A stretch of 64,000 nt of DNA from Limnohabitans lacus (lineage in GTDB: Bacteria; Pseudomonadota; Gammaproteobacteria; Burkholderiales; Burkholderiaceae_C). The stretch is from positions 62,001 through 126,000 of the forward strand of contig NZ_JASGBH010000005.1 of assembly GCF_030053395.1 (NCBI RefSeq), written 5' to 3'. The position numbers were made by a program, and so were the translations under genes. The notes beneath the pieces are model-generated. The model ran no database searches. It saw only the letters and a program-made list of their open reading frames with translations, and was not told the DNA's origin. This document shows, in pieces, positions 29,204 through 38,466 of this stretch (within the stretch, counting starts at the first letter, position 1; each line of letters opens with the position of its first letter).

Positions 29204-30427
29204 ATGCGCACACTGATTCTTCAACTGCCAATCGGACCGCCTCAGGCCAACACCCTCTACCCGCACGCCTGGGCAGAAGGCGCTTCGCAAACTTCTCCCT
29301 TGGCGCTGAAGTGGGCCAGCAGCGCATTGCTTCCCAAACTCGACCGGACATCGGAGTTGGTGGTGATGGTGCCGGCACTGGCGCTGTCCTGGCACCGCGC
29401 AGAACTGCCCCCTGGGCTGCACAAACAAAAAGCTCGGCTGCTGGCGGCCCTGCAAGGTCTGCTTGAAGAGCGTTTGCTGGACGACCCTGCCCAATTGCAC
29501 ATGGCGCTGCCCAGACAATGGAAGAACGCCCCATCGGCATGGGTCGCGGTGTGCGACAAAGCCTGGCTGCAAGCCCACCTGAGCGCACTCGAATCCGAAG
29601 GGCTGACCGTTCACCGCATCGTGCCGGAATTCAGCCCCGATACGCCTTCACTCCAAATCACAGCCACCGGTGATGCCGAGACCGGATGGCTCTGGACCTG
29701 CCAGGCCGAACGCGGCGTTTGGGGCACCCCCTTGGCGAGCGTTGACGCCTCGACATGGCCCCCTCAAGTTTTGGAAGCTGCAGACATCCAGGCCGAACCT
29801 GCCGTGGTGGCGCTGGCTTCGCAAAAATTGCAAACGCCGGCTCGTTTGATGTCGCCAGCCCAACATTGGTTGACTGCCATCGCCAGCGACTGGGATCTGG
29901 CGCAATTTGAGTTCCAGTCCGATGCACGTGCTCGCCAATGGAAAACCGTGCAACGGGTGACCAGCGATCTCTTGCAGCACCCGCAATGGCGCTGGGCACG
30001 TTGGGGCCTGGGCCTGCTGATGTGCAGCCAACTGATCGGCCTCAACGCTTGGGCTTGGAAGACCCGCGCCCATTGGCAAGCCCAACAGCAAGCTTGGTCA
30101 CAGATGTTGCGCGAGACCCTGCCTGACACCCGCGTGGTGGTCGATGCCCCCTTGCAAATGCAGCAAGCTGTGGCCCGCCTGCGCCAAAATGCCGGGGCTT
30201 TGACGCCAGGGGATCTCGAATCGATGCTCCAGGCACTCGGTGAGGCCTTGCCGCCCCAAGTGGCGGGCCCCCGCCAATGGCGCTTGAACGACGGCCAATT
30301 GCGGCTGGGCGGCTGGACACTGCCAGATACAGAACAACAAGCCATTCAAAAAGCCTTAGGCCAACAAGGCTACCAATGGCGCGCCGAAGGCGAGGAATGG
30401 TTGATGAGCCCACGAGGTACGCCATGA
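29204..30427 (+). CDS. gspL: Type II secretion protein L
   Basis: 407 residues. An actin-like cytoplasmic domain (about 1-250) that binds the GspE ATPase, a single membrane span near residue 270 (WGLGLLMCSQLIGLNAWAW) and a periplasmic ferredoxin-like domain. It overlaps gspM by four bases. Divergent in sequence, as GspL usually is; context decides. Confidence 0.88.
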   Translation: MRTLILQLPIGPPQANTLYPHAWAEGASQTSPLALKWASSALLPKLDRTSELVVMVPALALSWHRAELPPGLHKQKARLLAALQGLLEERLLDDPAQLHMALPRQWKNAPSAWVAVCDKAWLQAHLSALESEGLTVHRIVPEFSPDTPSLQITATGDAETGWLWTCQAERGVWGTPLASVDASTWPPQVLEAADIQAEPAVVALASQKLQTPARLMSPAQHWLTAIASDWDLAQFEFQSDARARQWKTVQRVTSDLLQHPQWRWARWGLGLLMCSQLIGLNAWAWKTRAHWQAQQQAWSQMLRETLPDTRVVVDAPLQMQQAVARLRQNAGALTPGDLESMLQALGEALPPQVAGPRQWRLNDGQLRLGGWTLPDTEQQAIQKALGQQGYQWRAEGEEWLMSPRGTP

Positions 30428-30951
30428 CACCGTTGATTCAAACCTTGATGCCCCCGCTCAAAGCATTCTGGCAAGCGCGCAGTTTGCGCGAACGCCGCGC
30501 TTTGCAATGGGCCGCAGTGGTCCTTGGCCTTGCCGCCGTCTGGTCAGCGGCATTGGCCCCGGCCTTGCGCACTTGGCAGGACGCCCCCGCCAAACAGACC
30601 GAGCTGGACCGCCAAACACAGCACATGCTGCAATTGCAGGCGCAAGCGCGCCAGTGGCAGGCCTCACCGGCGATCAGCCGAGCCCAGGCCATCACATGGC
30701 TGCAAGCGCACGCCAAGGATTTGGCCCCCGACGCCAAGCTCCAAGTGCAAGGCGATGTGGTGAACCTGAGTTTTCAAGCCGCACCGGCCGACGCGCTGGC
30801 CACTTGGATCGCGCAGGCCCGCGAACATGCCCATGCCCGACCTGTCCAAGCGCAAATGCAGCAAACACCCTCACCCACAAAATCGGGCGCAGCGAGCGCT
30901 GCTGCGCAGGTGATGTGGGGCGGAACCTTGCAACTGAGCCTGCCCGGATGA
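30424..30951 (+). CDS. gspM: Type II secretion protein M
   Basis: 175 residues. One N-terminal membrane span (ALQWAAVVLGLAAVWSAALAP region, about 28-46), a helical stretch (KQTELDRQTQHMLQLQAQARQWQ) and a ferredoxin-like periplasmic domain. GspM pairs with GspL in the inner-membrane platform. ATG at 30424 overlaps the gspL stop. Confidence 0.87.
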   Translation: MTPLIQTLMPPLKAFWQARSLRERRALQWAAVVLGLAAVWSAALAPALRTWQDAPAKQTELDRQTQHMLQLQAQARQWQASPAISRAQAITWLQAHAKDLAPDAKLQVQGDVVNLSFQAAPADALATWIAQAREHAHARPVQAQMQQTPSPTKSGAASAAAQVMWGGTLQLSLPG

Positions 30952-30958
30952 GCCGCCC

Positions 30959-31771
30959 ATGAAACGCACACCATTGCGCACTGCCGCGTCATCGGCCAGC
31001 CCTTGGGGCTGGGCGCTGTCGGGCGCTTTGCTGGGGGCCTTGTTGGCCAGTGCCATCTGGGCACCCTCACGCTGGCTGTCTGAGTCCTTGCGCCAAGGCA
31101 CACGACAACAGGTTCAATTGGACAGCCCGCGCGGCACAGTCTGGCAAGGCTCGGCCCAACTTACCCTCAGCGCAGGGGCTGGTAGCCGCGGCGCGCAAAC
31201 TTTGCCAGGGCGCTTGCATTGGCGCATCCAGCCGGGCCTGACCACCTGGAAGCTGGAGCTGCTCGCCGATTGCTGCATGGACCAAGCCGCACAAGCCACC
31301 GTGCGTCTGGGCTGGGCCACCCAACAAATTCAGTTGGAAGATCACCAATCGCGCTGGCCAGCTGCATTGCTGTCGGGCCTAGGGGCCCCTTGGAATACGC
31401 TTCAGGCCGAAGGACAGCTGCAGTTGCGCACCGAAAGCTTGCAATTGCAATGGGCCGACGGTCGACTGCAAATGCAGGGGTTGGCCGAATTGGATGCGCA
31501 GCGAATGTCCTCACGCCTGAGCACCTTGAAACCCATGGGCAGCTACCGCGTGCAAGTGCGTGGCACACCGCAAGGCAGCGCCACTCCCCAGGTGCTTTTG
31601 AGTACCCTGCATGGTCCGCTGCAATTGCAAGGCCAGGGCCAATGGGTAGGCCAGAGGCTCCATTTTTCTGGCGAAGCCAGTGCCGACGCTGGCACTGAAA
31701 CCGCTTTGTCCAATTTGCTGAACATCATCGGCCGCCGTCAAGGCACGCGCAGCCTGCTCACTTTGGGATGA
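30959..31771 (+). CDS. gspN: Type II secretion protein N
   Basis: 270 residues. One N-terminal anchor (WALSGALLGALLASAIWAP) and a beta-rich periplasmic part (VQLDSPRGTVWQGSAQLTLS) as in GspN. The protein is an accessory of some T2SSs. The call depends on its place between gspM and gspD and on the conserved GTVW(Q/S)G element. Confidence 0.82.
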   Translation: MKRTPLRTAASSASPWGWALSGALLGALLASAIWAPSRWLSESLRQGTRQQVQLDSPRGTVWQGSAQLTLSAGAGSRGAQTLPGRLHWRIQPGLTTWKLELLADCCMDQAAQATVRLGWATQQIQLEDHQSRWPAALLSGLGAPWNTLQAEGQLQLRTESLQLQWADGRLQMQGLAELDAQRMSSRLSTLKPMGSYRVQVRGTPQGSATPQVLLSTLHGPLQLQGQGQWVGQRLHFSGEASADAGTETALSNLLNIIGRRQGTRSLLTLG

Positions 31772-31775
31772 ACCC

Positions 31776-33884
31776 ATGCACACACTCAACACACTTTTCA
31801 GATCAGGCCGCTTGTCGGTCATGGCGCTGGCGCTGACCCTGGGCAGCTCGGGCTTGGCTTGGGCGCAAACGCCTGGGCAAAAAGCCAAAGGCAAAGAGCC
31901 CATCACGCTCAACTTTGTGAATGCCGACATCGAAGCCGTGGCCCGCACACTGGCCAGCTTGTCCGGTCACAACGTGGTGGTGGATCCGCGGGTCAAAGGC
32001 ACCCTGTCACTGTCAAGCCAAGTGGCCGTGCCGCCTGCGCAGGCCCTGCACCTGTTTGCCACCCAGCTGCGCACGCAAGGCTTTGCACTGATCGAATCTG
32101 CAGGCCTGTACACCGTGCTGCCCGAATCCGAAGCCAAGCTGCAAACCGGCACGGTTTCTGCCGGCCCAGTGGCCGCCAGCAGCGGTCAGGTGATCACGCA
32201 GATTTTTCGACTGAACCACGAAAACGCCAACAACCTCGTGCCCATCTTGCGGCCGCTGATCAGCCCCAACAACACCATCAACGTCAACCCCGGCACCAAC
32301 GCGCTGGTGGTCACCGACTACAGCGACAACCTGCAGCGCCTGGGCCGCATCATCGCAGCGCTGGATGTGGCCAACGCCACCGGCGTGGAAGTGATCCGGC
32401 TGCAACACGGCATCGCCGCCGACATGGCGGTCATGGTGCAGCGCCTGATCGACTCGGGCGCCGCAACGGGTGCCGCCGGTGTGGCCAATGCGGGGCCTGC
32501 ACAATCGGATGCAGGCTTCAAAACCACGGTGTTGGCCGAAGCCCGCACCAATGCCCTGATCGTGCGCGCCGCCAACCCGGCCAAGCTGGCCTTGACGCGC
32601 AGCCTGATCGAGCAACTGGACCAACCCAACGCCACGGGCGCCCGAGCGGCCAGCGGCAACATCCATGTGGTGTATCTGAAAAACGCCGACGCCACCAAAC
32701 TGGCCGCCACACTGCGCGCCGCCATCAGCAGCAGCGCCATGGGCGGCACCTCCGGTGGCAGCTCGGGCAGCGTGGCGAGCGGCATCAACACCCCCAGCTT
32801 GCCAGCCCCCCAGGGCGGCAACGCCACTGCCAACAGCAGTCAGCCCTCCACCGGCGGCCAGATCCAGGCCGACCCGGCCACCAACTCGCTCATCATCACC
32901 GCACCTGAGCCGCAATACCGCCAACTGCGCAGCGTGATCGACATGCTCGATCAACGCCGCGCGCAGGTCTTCGTGGAAAGCCTGATCGCCGAAGTCAGTG
33001 CCGACAAAGCTGCCGAGTTTGGCGTGCAGTGGATGAGCGGCACAGGCACGGGCAGCAACACCGTCGGCGTGATGGGCACCAACTTCTCGGTGGGTGGCAC
33101 CAATTTGCTGTCCTTGGCAGCCAACGCAGCCAAAGGCACTTACGCCGCATCCCCCGGCTTCAACATCGCCGCTGGTCAGCAACGCAACGGTGTGCTGGCC
33201 TTGGGTGCCCTGGCGCGCTTTTTACAAACCAATGGCGATGCCAACATCTTGTCCACGCCGAATTTGCTGACGCTCGACAACGAAGAAGCCAAGATCGTGA
33301 TCGGCCAAAACGTGCCCTTTGTGACCGGCCAATACACCGCGAACAACAACACCACCAATGGCGCGGTCAATCCCTTCCAGACCATCGAGCGCAAAGACGT
33401 GGGTTTGACCTTGCGTGTCAAACCCCAGATCAGCGAAAGCGGTACCGTGAAGATGCAAATCTTCCAAGAAGTCAGCAGCATCGACAGCAAAAGCTCCAGC
33501 ACCTCGGGTCTGATCACCAACAAGCGCTCCATTGAATCGAGCGTGCTGGTCGAAGACGGCTCCATCGTGGTGCTGGGCGGCTTGCTGCAAGACGACACCA
33601 GCAGCAGCCAAGAAAAAGTGCCCGGCATTGGCGACATCCCCTTCCTGGGCAATTTGTTCAAGGCCGAAACCCGCAGCCGCAAGAAAACCAACCTGATGGT
33701 GTTCCTGCGGCCGGTGGTGGTGCGCGATGGTGCGGCCACCGAAGCCCTGTCTTTGGGCCGCTACGAACAAATGCGCCTGAACCAGCTGAACAACCAGCCG
33801 GTCGCCACCCCCGCCATGCCGATCGAAGGCGCTGCCGTTTTGCCCAGCCTGACGCCTGTGGTTCCACCGGCTAACAAGCCCTGA
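31776..33884 (+). CDS. gspD: Type II secretion outer-membrane secretin GspD
   Basis: 702 residues. Signal peptide ending WAQT, an N0 domain (ITLNFVNADIEAVARTLASLSG), N1-N3 ring repeats (about 130-430, with a Ser/Gly-rich linker in N3) and the secretin barrel with VPGIGDIPFLGNLFK near residue 615. It forms the outer-membrane channel of the T2SS. No separate pilotin gene or S-domain is obvious. Confidence 0.96.
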   Translation: MHTLNTLFRSGRLSVMALALTLGSSGLAWAQTPGQKAKGKEPITLNFVNADIEAVARTLASLSGHNVVVDPRVKGTLSLSSQVAVPPAQALHLFATQLRTQGFALIESAGLYTVLPESEAKLQTGTVSAGPVAASSGQVITQIFRLNHENANNLVPILRPLISPNNTINVNPGTNALVVTDYSDNLQRLGRIIAALDVANATGVEVIRLQHGIAADMAVMVQRLIDSGAATGAAGVANAGPAQSDAGFKTTVLAEARTNALIVRAANPAKLALTRSLIEQLDQPNATGARAASGNIHVVYLKNADATKLAATLRAAISSSAMGGTSGGSSGSVASGINTPSLPAPQGGNATANSSQPSTGGQIQADPATNSLIITAPEPQYRQLRSVIDMLDQRRAQVFVESLIAEVSADKAAEFGVQWMSGTGTGSNTVGVMGTNFSVGGTNLLSLAANAAKGTYAASPGFNIAAGQQRNGVLALGALARFLQTNGDANILSTPNLLTLDNEEAKIVIGQNVPFVTGQYTANNNTTNGAVNPFQTIERKDVGLTLRVKPQISESGTVKMQIFQEVSSIDSKSSSTSGLITNKRSIESSVLVEDGSIVVLGGLLQDDTSSSQEKVPGIGDIPFLGNLFKAETRSRKKTNLMVFLRPVVVRDGAATEALSLGRYEQMRLNQLNNQPVATPAMPIEGAAVLPSLTPVVPPANKP

Positions 33885-33887
33885 GCC

Positions 33888-35300
33888 ATGCGCGCCACGC
33901 ACCCCCTGCCCTACACCTTTGCACGCAGCCACCGGCTGCTGCTGGAAGGCTCCTCACAAGGCTTGACCTTGTGGCTGTGCGACAGCAGCGAGCATTCCGC
34001 ACAGTCTGAGGTCACCCGCAAATACGGGCCCCAAGGTCTGAGCTTTCAACACACGAGCTTGTCTGACTTACAAGAACGCATTCACCTGGCCTATGCCGGA
34101 GGGCAGGCCCATGGCGCGTCCACGGCTGCCGATGTGGTCAGTGAAGTCGAGTCCGATGCCGACCTCTCGCGCATGATGCAAGAGCTGCCCGCGGTCGAAG
34201 ACTTGCTCGAAGCCAGCGACGATGCGCCCATCATCCGCATGCTCAACGCCTTGCTCACGCAGGCGGCGCGCGATGGGGCCAGCGACATCCACATCGAGCC
34301 CTACGAGCGCCACTCCAGCGTGCGCTTTCGCATCGACGGCAGCTTGCGTGAAGTGGTGCAACCCAACCGGGCGCTGCATGCCGCCTTGATTTCGCGCCTG
34401 AAAATCATGGCCGAACTCGACATCGCCGAAAAACGCCTGCCGCAAGACGGCCGCATCAGCCTGCGCTTGGGCAGCAAAGCGGTGGACGTGCGCGTCTCGA
34501 CTTTGCCCAGCGCCCATGGCGAACGCGCTGTGCTGCGTTTGCTCGACAAGAGCGAGGCACGCTTGACGCTCGAAGCCGTGGGCATGCAAGGCCGGGTCTT
34601 GCAACAAATCGAGCAACTCATCGCTCAGCCCCATGGCATCTTGCTGGTCACCGGCCCTACGGGTTCGGGCAAAACCACCTCTTTGTACGCAGCACTGCAA
34701 AGGCTGGACGCGGCGCACAACAACATCATGACCGTGGAAGACCCGATCGAGTACGAACTGTCTGGTGTGGGCCAGACCCAGGTCAACAGCAAGATCGATC
34801 TGACCTTTGCCAAGGCCTTGCGCGCCATCCTGCGCCAAGACCCCGATGTGATCATGATTGGCGAGATCCGCGACTTTGAAACCGCGCAAATCGCCATCCA
34901 GGCCTCGCTCACCGGTCACCTGGTGCTGGCCACGCTGCACACGAACGATGCGGCCAGTGCCGTCACGCGCTTGACCGACATGGGCGTGGAGCCCTTCTTG
35001 CTCAGCTCTTCGCTGCTGGGCGTGCTGGCCCAGCGCCTGGTGCGCCAGCGCTGCAAGGCCTGCGCCGGTGCAGGGTGCGACGCCTGTGGCCAGACCGGCT
35101 ATGCAGGCCGTACCGGCATTTTTGAATTGCTGGTGGCCAGCGACGAAATCCGTGCCCAGATCCACCAAGGTGCTGCCGAGTCCGAACTGCGTGCCACTGC
35201 TTTGCGACAGGGCATGGTGCTCATGCGTGACGATGGCCAACGCCTGGTGGATGCCGGCATCACCACCACCGAAGAGCTGCTGCGCGTGACACGCGACTGA
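33888..35300 (+). CDS. gspE: Type II secretion ATPase GspE
   Basis: 470 residues. N2 and C-terminal ATPase domains: Walker [12 protein letters not shown], Asp box and Walker [10 protein letters not shown], His box [11 protein letters not shown]. The zinc motif is compressed to [13 protein letters not shown] (CxxCx4CxxC) instead of the long spacing of classic GspE. It drives pseudopilus assembly from the cytoplasm through GspL. Confidence 0.96.
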   Translation: MRATHPLPYTFARSHRLLLEGSSQGLTLWLCDSSEHSAQSEVTRKYGPQGLSFQHTSLSDLQERIHLAYAGGQAHGASTAADVVSEVESDADLSRMMQELPAVEDLLEASDDAPIIRMLNALLTQAARDGASDIHIEPYERHSSVRFRIDGSLREVVQPNRALHAALISRLKIMAELDIAEKRLPQDGRISLRLGSKAVDVRVSTLPSAHGERAVLRLLDKSEARLTLEAVGMQGRVLQQIEQLIAQPHGILLVTGPTGSGKTTSLYAALQRLDAAHNNIMTVEDPIEYELSGVGQTQVNSKIDLTFAKALRAILRQDPDVIMIGEIRDFETAQIAIQASLTGHLVLATLHTNDAASAVTRLTDMGVEPFLLSSSLLGVLAQRLVRQRCKACAGAGCDACGQTGYAGRTGIFELLVASDEIRAQIHQGAAESELRATALRQGMVLMRDDGQRLVDAGITTTEELLRVTRD

Positions 35301-35305
35301 AGCCC

Positions 35306-36133
35306 ATGCGCGCTCAAAGCCCCATCACTCGCTCAACGGCCCTGCAGGGCCTGGTGTCAGTGCTCCTTGGGGGATGGGCTTTGAGCAGCTGGGCGCAAGA
35401 TCCAGCACCAGAAACACCGCCTCCTGCGGCCAGCCCAACACCTTGGACCTACAGCCTGGGGCTTCGCAGCGACATCGCCGACTTGCGCCACCCTGGCACA
35501 CAAAAACTGCACCTCAACCTCGGCCTGCGTTATGGCCGATGGCGCATTGGATCCACCGATGGCAGCAACTGGCACCGCTTTGGCCAGGTGCTGCAAGACA
35601 GCGGCCTGGCTTATGACCTGCGACAAGACTCCAAATGGAGCTTGGCGGTCTCCGGCAGCATCATCAACCTGGACCAGAGCGGCCAATTTGACGCCATCAA
35701 AGCCGGGCGCAAAACCCTGCGCGCCAAGGCAGGCGTGGACTACCGCTTGCCCAACCGCTGGTCCGTGGGGCTGATCGCCACGCAAGATCTTTTCATGCGT
35801 GGCGATGGGACCACTTTGTCGCCCACACTCACGTACCGCCACCCCCTCAGTGAGGTCAGCACCTTGATGCTGAGCCAATCCATGACCTGGGCGAGCAGCG
35901 CCCACTGGCAGACGCAACAAGCCCTCGACCCCTTGGCCAGAACCCACCAAGGCACAGGCCTTGGGGAATATGCCGTTCAACTGGCCTACCGCCAACGCCT
36001 GTCGCACCATTGGGCTTTCTTCAGTCAGCTGGGGGCGCAACACACCTTGAGCCCTGTACACCCATCCTCTTTGAACACCATCCCCAGCTGGAACTATTCT
36101 GGCCAGTTCGGTGTGGTGTATTTCGCCCATTGA
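35306..36133 (+). CDS. MipA/OmpV-like outer-membrane protein inside the gsp operon
   Basis: 275 residues. Signal peptide ending SSWAQD, then alternating beta strands and a barrel-like pattern (LNLGLRYGRWRIGS, LAYDLRQDSKWSL, KAGVDYRLPNRWSVGLIA) and a C-terminal strand GQFGVVYFAH. This fits the MipA/OmpV (MltA-interacting scaffold) family. It lies between gspE and gspF with 5- and 6-bp gaps, so it is co-transcribed with them. No such gene belongs to the standard T2SS set; it could help fit the secretin through peptidoglycan. Confidence 0.7.
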   Translation: MRAQSPITRSTALQGLVSVLLGGWALSSWAQDPAPETPPPAASPTPWTYSLGLRSDIADLRHPGTQKLHLNLGLRYGRWRIGSTDGSNWHRFGQVLQDSGLAYDLRQDSKWSLAVSGSIINLDQSGQFDAIKAGRKTLRAKAGVDYRLPNRWSVGLIATQDLFMRGDGTTLSPTLTYRHPLSEVSTLMLSQSMTWASSAHWQTQQALDPLARTHQGTGLGEYAVQLAYRQRLSHHWAFFSQLGAQHTLSPVHPSSLNTIPSWNYSGQFGVVYFAH

Positions 36134-36139
36134 TCGCCC

Positions 36140-37375
36140 ATGCCCGCCTACCGTTTTGAAGCCCTGCAAGCCGATGGCGCCACGCGCAAAGGTGTGATCG
36201 AGGCCGACAGCCTCAAAACTGCGCGCAGCCAATTGCGCGCTCAATCCTTGGTGCCCCTGAGCGTGGAAGCCATTGCCAGTGGTTCGGCCGATCCCAACAC
36301 CGCACTGCCCTGGTGGCAGCGACCCGTGGGCCGCTCACGCGCCTTCAGCGGCAGCCAGCGTGCGGTCTGGACCCGTCAACTCGCGGGCCTGGTGGGCAGC
36401 GGCCTGCCCATAGAGAGGGCCTTGACGGCCTTGGCCGAAGAAGCCGACGACGACAAGCAGCGCCAGCTGATGGCCGCCATCCGGGCCGAAGTCAATGGCG
36501 GCAGCAGCTTGGGCCATGCGCTGGCGCAACACCCCGGTGAATTTCCGGCCATCGACCGGGCGGTGATCGCTGCCGGTGAGCAAAGTGGTCATTTGGGCAT
36601 GGTGCTGGAGCAACTGGCCAATGACCTCGAAGATCACCAAGCCTTGCGCGCCAAATTGATGGGCGCTGCGCTGTATCCGGCCATTGTTTGCCTGGTGGCG
36701 TTGGCCATCGTGATTTTTTTGGTCACCTCGGTCGTGCCGCAAGTAGCCGGCGTGTTTGCAGGCACCAAGAGACAACTGCCCATGCTCACCGTCGCCATGC
36801 TGGGGCTGAGCGATTTTGTGCGGCAATGGGGCTGGTTGATGCTGGGCTTGGCGGTGGCGGGGCTTGGGGCCTTTCGCATGGCCTTGCGCCAGAGTGCCTT
36901 TCGGCTGCGTTTTGATGCGGCGTTTTTGCGCTTGCCCCTGATCGGCCGTTTGGCGCGGGGCTACAACAGCGCCCGCTTTGCCTCCACCTTGGCCATGCTG
37001 ACAGCCGCTGGTGTGCCTATCCTCAAAGCCTTGCAGGCGGCAGCCGACACCTTGTCCAACCAGGCCTTGCGCGCCGATGCCCTCGAAGCCTTGGTGCGGG
37101 TTCGCGAAGGTGCACCTCTGGGCAATGCCTTGGCACAGCATGCGCGCTTTCCGGGGCTGCTGAGCATGTTCGCCAAGCTGGGCGAACAGACTGGCCAGTT
37201 GCCCGTGATGCTGCAACGCGCCGCACAGCAGCTGTCTTCTGAGGTGCAGCGCCGCGCCATGGCCCTGGCCACCGTGCTCGAGCCTTTGCTGATTGTGGGC
37301 ATGGGTGGTTTGGTCATGTTGATCGTGCTGGCCGTTTTGATGCCCATCATGGAGTTGAACCAATGGGTGAAATGA
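36140..37375 (+). CDS. gspF: Type II secretion inner-membrane platform protein GspF
   Basis: 411 residues. Two homologous GspF domains (about 75-195 and 275-400) with three membrane spans (near 170-190, 225-245, 380-400) and the conserved GQLP/E turns (SGHLGMVLEQLA, TGQLPVMLQRAA). It is the rotor/platform under the pseudopilus. The stop lies inside the first copy of the intergenic repeat. Confidence 0.95.
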   Translation: MPAYRFEALQADGATRKGVIEADSLKTARSQLRAQSLVPLSVEAIASGSADPNTALPWWQRPVGRSRAFSGSQRAVWTRQLAGLVGSGLPIERALTALAEEADDDKQRQLMAAIRAEVNGGSSLGHALAQHPGEFPAIDRAVIAAGEQSGHLGMVLEQLANDLEDHQALRAKLMGAALYPAIVCLVALAIVIFLVTSVVPQVAGVFAGTKRQLPMLTVAMLGLSDFVRQWGWLMLGLAVAGLGAFRMALRQSAFRLRFDAAFLRLPLIGRLARGYNSARFASTLAMLTAAGVPILKALQAAADTLSNQALRADALEALVRVREGAPLGNALAQHARFPGLLSMFAKLGEQTGQLPVMLQRAAQQLSSEVQRRAMALATVLEPLLIVGMGGLVMLIVLAVLMPIMELNQWVK

Positions 37376-37542
37376 CGCCCCCACGCTCGCCCACTGCGTG
37401 TGGCTCTCTGCCCCCCAAGGGGGCCTTCGCGCCTTGGGGCGGCCCGGCGGCGCTCAGAAGACGCCCCCACCCTCGCCCACTGCGTGTGGCTCTCTGCCCC
37501 CCAAGGGGGCCTTCGCGCCTTGGGGCGGCCCGGCGGCGCTCA
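37374..37542. repeat. Two tandem copies of an 83-bp GC-rich palindromic intergenic repeat (86-bp period)
   Basis: Copies at 37374-37456 and 37460-37542, identical except for single changes (for example CGCTC against CCCTC near the start). Each contains the inverted repeat CCCCAAGG...CCTTGGGG with the loop GGGCCTTCGCG and ends CGGCCCGGCGGCGCTCA. Similar elements are common between genes in Comamonadaceae. The first copy supplies the gspF stop codon. The hairpin may end the gsp message. Confidence 0.9.
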
Positions 37543-37565
37543 TCTTTCAACCCATGAGGTGAACC

Positions 37566-38462
37566 ATGCCCATCACACTTGAAGGCCAATTGGTCGTTGC
37601 CATTTCGTCTCGTGCCTTGTTCGACTTTGAAGAAGAAAACGAAGTCTTTGAGCAAGGCGATGACCGCGCCTACATGAAGCTGCAGCTCGACCGACTGGAA
37701 GAGCCAGCGCGGCCTGGTGTGGCGTTTTCGCTGGTCCGCAAGCTCTTGGCCTTCAACGATGCGCAAGCCCAGCGCGTGGAGGTCGTGATCCTCTCGCGCA
37801 ACGACCCGGTCTCGGGCATGCGGGTGTTCCGCTCGGCGCAGCACTACGGCCTGCCCATCCAGCGCGGCAGCTTCACACGCGGGCAATCGCCCTGGCGTTA
37901 CCTCAAGCCCCTCAACGCCAACCTGTTTTTGTCCACCCACCTGTCCGATGTGCGCGCGGCCTTGGGTGCAGGCGTTCCCGCCGCGCAGGTCTATCCGCAT
38001 TCGGCCTTGGCCTCTGAGGCGCATCCGCACGAAGTGCGCATCGCATTCGACGGAGACGCGGTCTTGTTCTCCGACGAGGCCGAGCGGGTGTTTCAGTCTG
38101 AGGGCCTGTCGGCCTTTCAAAAGCACGAAAGCGACAAAGCGGCGCAGCCCCTGCTGGCGGGGCCCTTCAAACCCTTGCTGGCGGCGCTGCACCGCTTGCA
38201 GCAAGAAGGCACACCGGCGATGCGCATCCGCACAGCGCTGGTCACCGCCCGCAGCGCACCCGCACACGAACGCGCCATTCGCACCTTGATGGACTGGAAC
38301 ATCGAAGTGGACGAAGCCATGTTTTTGGGCGGTCTGCCCAAAGGCGAGTTTTTGCGTGAATTTGAGCCCGACTTTTTCTTTGACGACCAGACCGGCCACA
38401 TCGAATCGGCCGCGCGCCATGTGCCTGCTGGCCATGTGGCCTCGGGCATCTCCAACGACTGA
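37566..38462 (+). CDS. 5'-nucleotidase (PF06189-type)
   Basis: 298 residues, full length. The family's AISSRALFDFEEEN opening, VVILSRNDP, IAFDGDAVLFSDE (HAD-like aspartates) and FFDDQ pattern are all visible. It should dephosphorylate nucleoside 5'-monophosphates in the cytoplasm. Good SD (GAGGTG) before ATG. Converges on the EamA transporter with 4 bp between stops. Confidence 0.9.
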   Translation: MPITLEGQLVVAISSRALFDFEEENEVFEQGDDRAYMKLQLDRLEEPARPGVAFSLVRKLLAFNDAQAQRVEVVILSRNDPVSGMRVFRSAQHYGLPIQRGSFTRGQSPWRYLKPLNANLFLSTHLSDVRAALGAGVPAAQVYPHSALASEAHPHEVRIAFDGDAVLFSDEAERVFQSEGLSAFQKHESDKAAQPLLAGPFKPLLAALHRLQQEGTPAMRIRTALVTARSAPAHERAIRTLMDWNIEVDEAMFLGGLPKGEFLREFEPDFFFDDQTGHIESAARHVPAGHVASGISND

Positions 38463-38466
38463 CGCT

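Noticed and set aside
37374-37542. CRISPR array
   Set aside because: Only two copies, 83-bp units and a 3-bp gap; no spacers and no cas genes.
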